Assembly (NCBI RefSeq): GCF_015674855.1
Contig: NZ_JADMLG010000024.1
Location: 1 to 64,000 of the forward strand
Reading direction: 5' to 3'
DNA length: 64,000 nt
From: Nocardia bovistercoris
GTDB lineage: Bacteria; Actinomycetota; Actinomycetes; Mycobacteriales; Mycobacteriaceae
Shown here piece by piece: positions 59,399 to 64,000 of this stretch. Numbering within the stretch: the stretch's first letter is position 1; each line of letters opens with the position of its first letter. Under the pieces are notes generated by a model that searched no databases, was not told the origin of the DNA, and was given only the letters and a program-made list of their open reading frames with translations. The position numbers were made by a program, and so were the translations under genes.

Positions 59399-59791
59399 CT
59401 ACGGGGTATCCAGGACACCGGCCGGAACGCCGTAGGGCAGGAACCGCACCTTACGGCGTTCATCGATGTTGTCGCGATGCGCGCGCAGAGCCTCGAGCTC
59501 GTTCGGGAAGACCTGGTCGACCCTGGCCCGACCGTCCTCATCGATGGTGTAGATCGCCCACACCCCGCTCCCCGACTCACCGGTGGTCTCACCTTCGGGA
59601 TTCGATGCCTCCTGCCACTCCGGTCGAACGAACTGACCGAGCAGCGCCATCAACGAACCGGACCCCGCGGTGTCCACGCGATCCAGGTACAGCCCGGCCT
59701 TGCCGAGCAACTCACGCAGCTCAGCGCCCGCCCCGCGCAACGCGCGGTCGAAATCGTCCGGATCGATACCGAAAGGCCCATTGGTTGCCAT
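59399..59791 (-). CDS. Hypothetical protein downstream of the DUF262 gene
   Basis: A 130-residue soluble protein. Its first half is helical (DPDDFDRALRGAGAELRELLG, GSGSLMALLGQFVRPEWQ) and the second half is a small beta-rich unit (GVWAIYTIDEDGRARVDQVF, RKVRFLPYGVPAGVLDTP). No recognised family. ATG at 59791 is chosen for GGGAG nine bases upstream; the frame remains open to 59929. It is on the same strand, 168 bases after the DUF262 gene. Confidence 0.6.
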   Translation of the reverse strand: MATNGPFGIDPDDFDRALRGAGAELRELLGKAGLYLDRVDTAGSGSLMALLGQFVRPEWQEASNPEGETTGESGSGVWAIYTIDEDGRARVDQVFPNELEALRAHRDNIDERRKVRFLPYGVPAGVLDTP

Positions 59792-59959
59792 CGACTGTGC
59801 TCCCGTGAACGAGTTGAGCGCCGTACCGCCAGTGTCCACATCGTCGCTGGTATCCGCAACCGTCATCGGAACGCCGAACAGGATGCTCAGCGAATCCGCG
59901 AGCAACTCGCTGGGTTGATCGGCTTGCATCCGAGACGGTGATGCGGCGACTGGGCGACC

Positions 59960-61798
59960 TCATTCGACTTCGTCGGGCAGTTCTTCGATCTCCGAGATCT
60001 CGAATCGTGCTGAGTCTTCCTGCGCTCCTTGGTCCACGTCACGCGGGACCGCCTTACCCATCGCTTCCTCGACGAGTTCACACAGGCGAGCACGCCTGCC
60101 CACGAAATAGGCGTCGAAATCGTCGGCGCGCAGATGCTCGGCGGGCACCAGGTGGGCTTGCACCAGGTCGTTCAACCGGACGGAGGTGATCTGCGCCTTC
60201 TTCTCGATCGCAGCCAGGTAGATCGAAGGAGCCGATCCGCCGATCGTACGGTTGGTGACTGCCGAGATGGCGGTCTTGTTGACGATACTCTCCCGCCGTT
60301 CGTCGTCGATCTTGTGACCGTCGCACCACTTCTTGGGAAAGATGTGGTGGATATCGACAGCCAGACTGGTGTACTGCACTTTGTCGAGTGCTTTGTCCTC
60401 CATCCAATCGCGTGCCTCGTTGCCGAGCAGCAGCGCGTAGATGCCCTTGTACGCGGCGGCTTGGCGCGTGCGCAGGGAATGAAGACGGGACTCGACGAAT
60501 GTCGCGTCGTTGACGGTATTCGGTATCGTGGCAGCATCATCGCCGCGAGCCCAACCCGGCACCTGCTCCAGGTCGCGAACGAAACGTGTCTCGATCGCGC
60601 CGCCGTAGAGCTCACCGAGAATGCCGCACCAGAACCATCGGACGAGTTTCTCCCGCGGTCCCAGTAGATCGGCATCGTGACCCATCACGACCCGGATCGC
60701 CGCCAGTGGCACCAACTGCTTGGGGTAGGGCAGGAATCGGGTGCCGAAGATGTGACGATCGGCCAAGAAGTCCGATACCCAGATAAACGCTTCGCGCAGC
60801 TGTCCTGCCCACTCGAGATAGTCGTCGAGTGTCAGCTTCAGGACGTCCTCGCGTTTGGCGGAGACAGCCGGAGGTCGTTTGCCGGAGTACTCGAGGTTCC
60901 GCTTGCGAGTGGCGAGCAGTGTTACCGCTTGCAGAAAGTCGGTGTTTTCGAGTCCGGCGAGCACCGGGTAGGGAGCGAACTTCGATTGCGTTTCCCTCCA
61001 GTCGTCGTTGAGACGGAAGTCGGTACCGTGCTGCCGAAAATAGTCCGCGTCGCCGGCGAACGCGGCGGTGAGGAGCTCGAAGACGTTGAGCGACAGTCCA
61101 CCGACATTGACCTTCTCGAACACTGTCGCCACAGCGGACTTGCTGGTGTTCTTGTCCAGCTCGATCGCTGGAATATTATAGGAGGCGGCCGGTTTCAGGA
61201 TCGCGGTGTTGAACGCCTTACCCAGATCGCGATCGTCGAAGTCGAACAGCCACGACATCGCGTCGCCGAAGAGCAAAGATACCGGGAACAACCCCGCCGC
61301 GCGTTCTTTGTCGGGTGTGGAGACATCTCGCTGGATGTCCTTACCGAAGTTTGTCCGCTCGATACCGTCACCGGGCAATGACACCACTGCCTCGTCCAGG
61401 CGGTCCTCGCCCTGCACCGCCAGTGCCATGTCGACGTAGTACCGCCGATCCATCCGCTTGCCACGACTGTCCATCGTGTGGACCACACCGCTGCCCGTCA
61501 GCGCTTGGGTGAGCGAAGTCAGCCGTTGTTGTCCATCGAGCAGCAACGATTCCGCATGCGTGCCGGGCACCACGTTCGTGCCTTCGATCGGTCGCGGTTT
61601 GAACCGGATCTGATCGTTCCCCGTCTCGAGGAGCATCACCACCCCCAGCGGATGTCCCCGCAGAATTGTGACCAGCAGTTGACGGATCCGCTCGTCTTCC
61701 CACTTGTATCCGCGCTGGAAGTCGGGGAGCTGGATCTTTCCGCTCGTTGTGCGGTCGAGGTAGTAACTCAGTTCGTAGAGCGGTGTCTGAAAACCCAC
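59960..61798 (-). CDS. DUF262/HNH nuclease (GmrSD-like defence protein)
   Basis: A 612-residue protein. The N-terminal DUF262 domain shows LPDFQRGYKWEDERIRQLL and LLLDGQQRLTSLTQAL, the ParB/sulfiredoxin-like NTP-binding motifs. The C-terminal part has VDIHHIFPKKWC, followed by NKTAISAVTNRTIGG, an HNH/DUF1524-type nuclease motif. The pair in one chain is that of GmrSD-type IV restriction enzymes and related phage-defence nucleases, which cleave modified DNA. GTG at 61798 has GGAGG seven bases upstream. It lies 94 bases after the toxin-immunity genes. Confidence 0.88.
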   Translation of the reverse strand: MGFQTPLYELSYYLDRTTSGKIQLPDFQRGYKWEDERIRQLLVTILRGHPLGVVMLLETGNDQIRFKPRPIEGTNVVPGTHAESLLLDGQQRLTSLTQALTGSGVVHTMDSRGKRMDRRYYVDMALAVQGEDRLDEAVVSLPGDGIERTNFGKDIQRDVSTPDKERAAGLFPVSLLFGDAMSWLFDFDDRDLGKAFNTAILKPAASYNIPAIELDKNTSKSAVATVFEKVNVGGLSLNVFELLTAAFAGDADYFRQHGTDFRLNDDWRETQSKFAPYPVLAGLENTDFLQAVTLLATRKRNLEYSGKRPPAVSAKREDVLKLTLDDYLEWAGQLREAFIWVSDFLADRHIFGTRFLPYPKQLVPLAAIRVVMGHDADLLGPREKLVRWFWCGILGELYGGAIETRFVRDLEQVPGWARGDDAATIPNTVNDATFVESRLHSLRTRQAAAYKGIYALLLGNEARDWMEDKALDKVQYTSLAVDIHHIFPKKWCDGHKIDDERRESIVNKTAISAVTNRTIGGSAPSIYLAAIEKKAQITSVRLNDLVQAHLVPAEHLRADDFDAYFVGRRARLCELVEEAMGKAVPRDVDQGAQEDSARFEISEIEELPDEVE

Positions 61799-61892
61799 TC
61801 GGCAGCCTCCGATACTGCGGAATCGGCACGGATTCGGTTCGGGCCGACGCGATTCGGCGCGGCGCGATTCAGCGTAGCGGGTAATCCCGATC

Positions 61893-62207
61893 TCAGGTTT
61901 GCGGGGTTGCGCGCGGCCCAGTCGTGATCCGCACCGACCAGCCGGTCGAGGCAAGGCGGTTCAGGAGGCTGGTATCGAAATGCATGGACGGAAAACTTCG
62001 GCCTACCAGGGTGGCCTCTACCTGAATCTCGCCACTCGCCCCGCCCTGCGACGTCACCGACCCACCCGCACTCAACTCGTCCAGGAAGGCGCCGATCTCT
62101 TCGTCCAAGTTCCAGTTCACGCCCACCCGATGGCAAGGCTCGTCGTCGATCTGCCTGGTCACTTCGGTACGGATGACTGGGATTTCACGGTCCGGATCAT
62201 CGATCAT
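61893..62207 (-). CDS. Hypothetical protein in the toxin-immunity operon
   Basis: A 104-residue acidic protein with no signal peptide. A conserved-looking beta core (EPCHRVGVNWNLDEEIGAFL, SGEIQVEATLVGRSFPSMHF, STGWSVRITTGP) suggests a small immunity-type fold, but I cannot name it. It starts nine bases after the DUF4279 gene, so it is almost certainly in the same operon; a second immunity protein is possible. Confidence 0.6.
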   Translation of the reverse strand: MIDDPDREIPVIRTEVTRQIDDEPCHRVGVNWNLDEEIGAFLDELSAGGSVTSQGGASGEIQVEATLVGRSFPSMHFDTSLLNRLASTGWSVRITTGPRATPQT

Positions 62208-62216
62208 CGTGCACTC

Positions 62217-62615
62217 CTAGATGATATCGACATCGAGCGACAGCCCAGACGAGGCCAGAAATGCCAGCGCCGCAGCCGATATCAGGACCACCGGCCAGCC
62301 ATCGTCACCGGCGTCTACGGCGACGGTAAGACATCCGGCTATTCCCCGAGTCGAGAGAACTCGACCCAACGGTTCGCCGATCTGCGCGAGTTGTCCCACG
62401 GCACGGTCTATCTGCTCGCCAACCTGTCCGGCAACAGCACCCAGTCCGAGAACCCAACCATCGGAGTTCCTGCGAAGCTTGGGCGCCTGGCCTTGCTGCC
62501 CGACCCGCCATTGATCGGACGGCACGATACCCAGGGCGGCGGTCACTTCGTCCGGATCGAAGGAGCCGGTCAGCCTCAGAGAGACGGCCACTTCGACAAG
62601 TTCCTCGACAGTCAT
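62217..62615 (-). CDS. DUF4279 immunity-like protein
   Basis: A 132-residue protein with the DUF4279 outline: AVSLRLTGSFDPDEVTAALGI, then PSDQWRVG, a tryptophan strand SDGWVLGL, a helix pair (GQVGEQIDRAVGQLAQIGEPL) and a final strand-helix CLTVAVDAGD. DUF4279 proteins occur beside polymorphic toxins as predicted immunity proteins. Its ATG overlaps the toxin gene stop (ATGA), the expected arrangement for a toxin-antidote pair. Confidence 0.75.
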   Translation of the reverse strand: MTVEELVEVAVSLRLTGSFDPDEVTAALGIVPSDQWRVGQQGQAPKLRRNSDGWVLGLGAVAGQVGEQIDRAVGQLAQIGEPLGRVLSTRGIAGCLTVAVDAGDDGWPVVLISAAALAFLASSGLSLDVDII

Positions 62616-63172
62616 CGCAATCTGATCCCCGTCGGGTCCCCTGGACCATTCCCGCCTTTCGGCTTGATATACACGTTTCCTTTCCCATCCTTATATAGAT
62701 CGTAGCGAGACGGAGGATCCGGCTTTATATCGTGCGGATCATATCCACGAGATTTCAGTTCTTTGATGTCTTTATTGGTCAGAATCTTATCCTGTGCAGG
62801 GTTCCGTGTCCGCTCCTCTGCACTATCCCATACCGGCTCGTCGCCTGCGGCATCGTCTATCGATGCTATCAGGACCGCAAGACCTGCTATGGTAACCAAT
62901 CCGCCGGTCGCGAGCGCCGCAGTAGAAAAGCTGATTCCCGATAGGCCTCCAAGAAAGGTACCAACAGTACCCGCGATGGCCGAAGCGGCCGTGTCGAGAG
63001 CCATCCCTTCCAGCGTCAGCGCTTTGGGATTGCGAATCATAACCACCGAGACCGCAATAACGACCGACGCGCCTACGACGACCGCGGTGAACTGCGTATT
63101 GATGTCTGCCCGCATCGTAGACAAGGCGGAGGACAGCCTCAGAGTCGAGGCAGCGAAATCGGAGGAAGCCAA
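62612..63172 (-). CDS. Membrane-associated polymorphic toxin (type 33-like C-terminus)
   Basis: About 186 residues. Two hydrophobic segments (about 30-47 and 65-105: FTAVVVGASVVIAVSVVMI, AIAGTVGTFLGGLSG, GGLVTIAGLAVLIASI) precede a C-terminal domain KILTNKDIKELKSRGYDPHD then YDLYKDGKGNVYIKPKGG and GDPTGIRLR. That tail matches the polymorphic toxin type 33 pattern. It lacks an N-terminal export domain of its own. A TTG start overlaps the preceding WXG-like gene by 34 bases; ATG at 63115 is an alternative. Gene order suggests that the preceding WXG-like protein provides export. Confidence 0.7.
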   Translation of the reverse strand: MASSDFAASTLRLSSALSTMRADINTQFTAVVVGASVVIAVSVVMIRNPKALTLEGMALDTAASAIAGTVGTFLGGLSGISFSTAALATGGLVTIAGLAVLIASIDDAAGDEPVWDSAEERTRNPAQDKILTNKDIKELKSRGYDPHDIKPDPPSRYDLYKDGKGNVYIKPKGGNGPGDPTGIRLR

Positions 63173-63831
63173 TCGATCTCGCCAGCGCTGGTCGCGAGAG
63201 TGCGCAGATGGTCAGTCAGGTAGGGGATATCCTTTGCGACATCGGAAGAATATGCCTGCTCGAGACCTTCCGCCACCAACCGCAGACGAGTCTGCGCACC
63301 GAACACGCTGGGATGATCGGCAAAGGTCTTCCACGCGGTCGCTGCGTTGCCGAACTTGTCGGTATCGCTGTCCGGGATCTCGCCGCCGGCGATCTGTGCG
63401 ACCACCTTTTCGTACAAGCCGGGAAACTCCGATTCGAGCCCCCGACCATTGGCACGCGACGAAGCGACGCCGATCACCGAGTCCGCGCCGTAGGGCAACT
63501 CCGTGGGAATCGCTGTTGGAAGCGTTGGAGCAGCACCCTTATCCGGACTGCGATTCGCCTTATACTCGCCGCAGGCCCAGTTGTAGCCAGCAGCTGTCAG
63601 GACATCACCGAAATGCTGCAAAGCACGAGCGAAGTTCGTTGCCACCAGAGTGAATGCGCCTACCCGCTCATCGTACCCGGATGACCATGTCTTGATCGCT
63701 TGATAGCCGCCCGCCATACCGCCAGTGGTCAGCAGGACTCTTTGCAACGGATTGTATGCTTCCTGGAATTGCTTGGATATCGCGTAGCATTCGCTGGCCG
63801 CACCATAGTAACTTCGTGGCGCTACCCGCAT
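63139..63831 (-). CDS. WXG/PPE-like type VII secretion partner of the toxin
   Basis: A 230-residue, mostly helical protein. The N-terminal part (RVAPRSYYGAASECYAISKQ, GDVLTAAGYNWACGEYKANR) resembles the WXG100-like domains of type VII (ESX) toxin subunits. The C-terminal half has long helices and ends EIDWLPPISLPRL. It starts one base after the stop of a WXG100 gene and overlaps the toxin gene. In many actinomycetes the equivalent domain is fused to the toxin; here they are separate frames, either genuinely split or through a frameshift. Confidence 0.65.
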   Translation of the reverse strand: MRVAPRSYYGAASECYAISKQFQEAYNPLQRVLLTTGGMAGGYQAIKTWSSGYDERVGAFTLVATNFARALQHFGDVLTAAGYNWACGEYKANRSPDKGAAPTLPTAIPTELPYGADSVIGVASSRANGRGLESEFPGLYEKVVAQIAGGEIPDSDTDKFGNAATAWKTFADHPSVFGAQTRLRLVAEGLEQAYSSDVAKDIPYLTDHLRTLATSAGEIDWLPPISLPRL

Positions 63832-63832
63832 T

Positions 63833-64000
63833 TCAGCCTCGCACCATACGAAGATTCATCGACTCGGCGTCGGCATACGCCGCATGTGCAACCCTGGCCG
63901 AATTATGGATCAACGTCAACCCCTCGGCCATTTCGCGAGCGCCGACCACCCACTCCTCGTGCGCGTCCGTATATGCCGATGCGGCCACGCCTGACCATTC
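63833..64000 (-). CDS. WXG100-family protein (partial, start outside window)
   Basis: The last 55 codons of a gene entering from the right edge. They read EWSGVAASAYTDAHEEWVVG and continue to a terminal LRMVRG. The W-x-G motif at the visible start followed by a helix is the ESAT-6/WXG100 hairpin. It would be the first known gene of the toxin operon, one base before the next start. Confidence 0.7.
   Translation of the reverse strand, partial: EWSGVAASAYTDAHEEWVVGAREMAEGLTLIHNSARVAHAAYADAESMNLRMVRG

Noticed and set aside
1..64000. CRISPR array, rRNA or riboswitch
   Set aside because: I saw no regularly spaced repeats, rRNA segments or conserved riboswitch cores. The tandem repeats present are short and lie inside a gene or as a single duplication.

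Overview
The window looks like a chromosomal segment of a high-GC mycolata actinomycete, most likely Nocardia or a close relative. GTG starts are common, stop/start overlaps (ATGA, GTGA, TGATG) are frequent, and the core genes follow a mycobacterial order: gatC-gatA, a divergent ACT-domain gene, ligA, a MetE-like gene, mnmA and iscS. Nothing in the window is an rRNA, a convincing tRNA or a CRISPR array.

Layout. 0.3-3.3 kb: a lipoprotein hydrolase, a small double ribbon-helix-helix protein and pfkA. 3.5-22 kb: a signalling block with three membrane Ser/Thr kinases, two beta-lactamase-fold lipoproteins, two NarL-type two-component systems and a MacB/FtsX-like ABC exporter with a small companion gene. 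22.6-26.2 kb: an exported phospholipase A2 coupled to a membrane hydrolase, an SRPBCC protein behind a KstR-like palindrome, and a secreted trypsin-like protease. 26.3-34.2 kb: a SigF-type general stress module (a fused RsbW/MEDS/ATPase regulator, SigF, its UsfX-like anti-sigma factor, a STAS anti-antagonist, a response regulator, a CHASE3 kinase, a receiver-SpoIIE phosphatase and a PAS-ANTAR protein). 34.2-36.3 kb: a SEFIR protein with an NPCBM-like tail, facing a membrane-anchored NPCBM-like protein. 36.4-48.4 kb: housekeeping genes (gatA, gatC, ACT protein, GNAT, an AAA ATPase, a small secreted protein, ligA, MetE-like, mnmA, iscS).

48.4-64 kb is an accessory conflict island. It opens with an integrase remnant beside iscS and contains a PPC-domain/asparaginase pair, a hydrolase and a truncated acyltransferase. 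The most interesting locus is at 51.9-55.1 kb. Two exported four-cysteine DUF2690-like proteins face an EACC1-like gene, which is coupled to a caspase-like protease carrying one membrane helix and an outward-facing copy of the same four-cysteine domain. A second caspase-like membrane protein, coupled to a 61-residue protein, lies at 57.7-59.0 kb. The right end holds a DUF262/HNH nuclease and a WXG100/polymorphic-toxin/immunity operon that runs off the window.

How the parts work together (inference). Kinases, two-component systems and SigF partner switching sense envelope stress and control exporters and secreted hydrolases. The right-hand island couples extracellular sensing or competition (DUF2690, type VII toxin) to cytoplasmic self-destruction or DNA cleavage (caspases, DUF262). 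Relative to the compact gatC-gatA-pfkA order of Mycobacterium tuberculosis, about 33 kb separates gatA from pfkA here.
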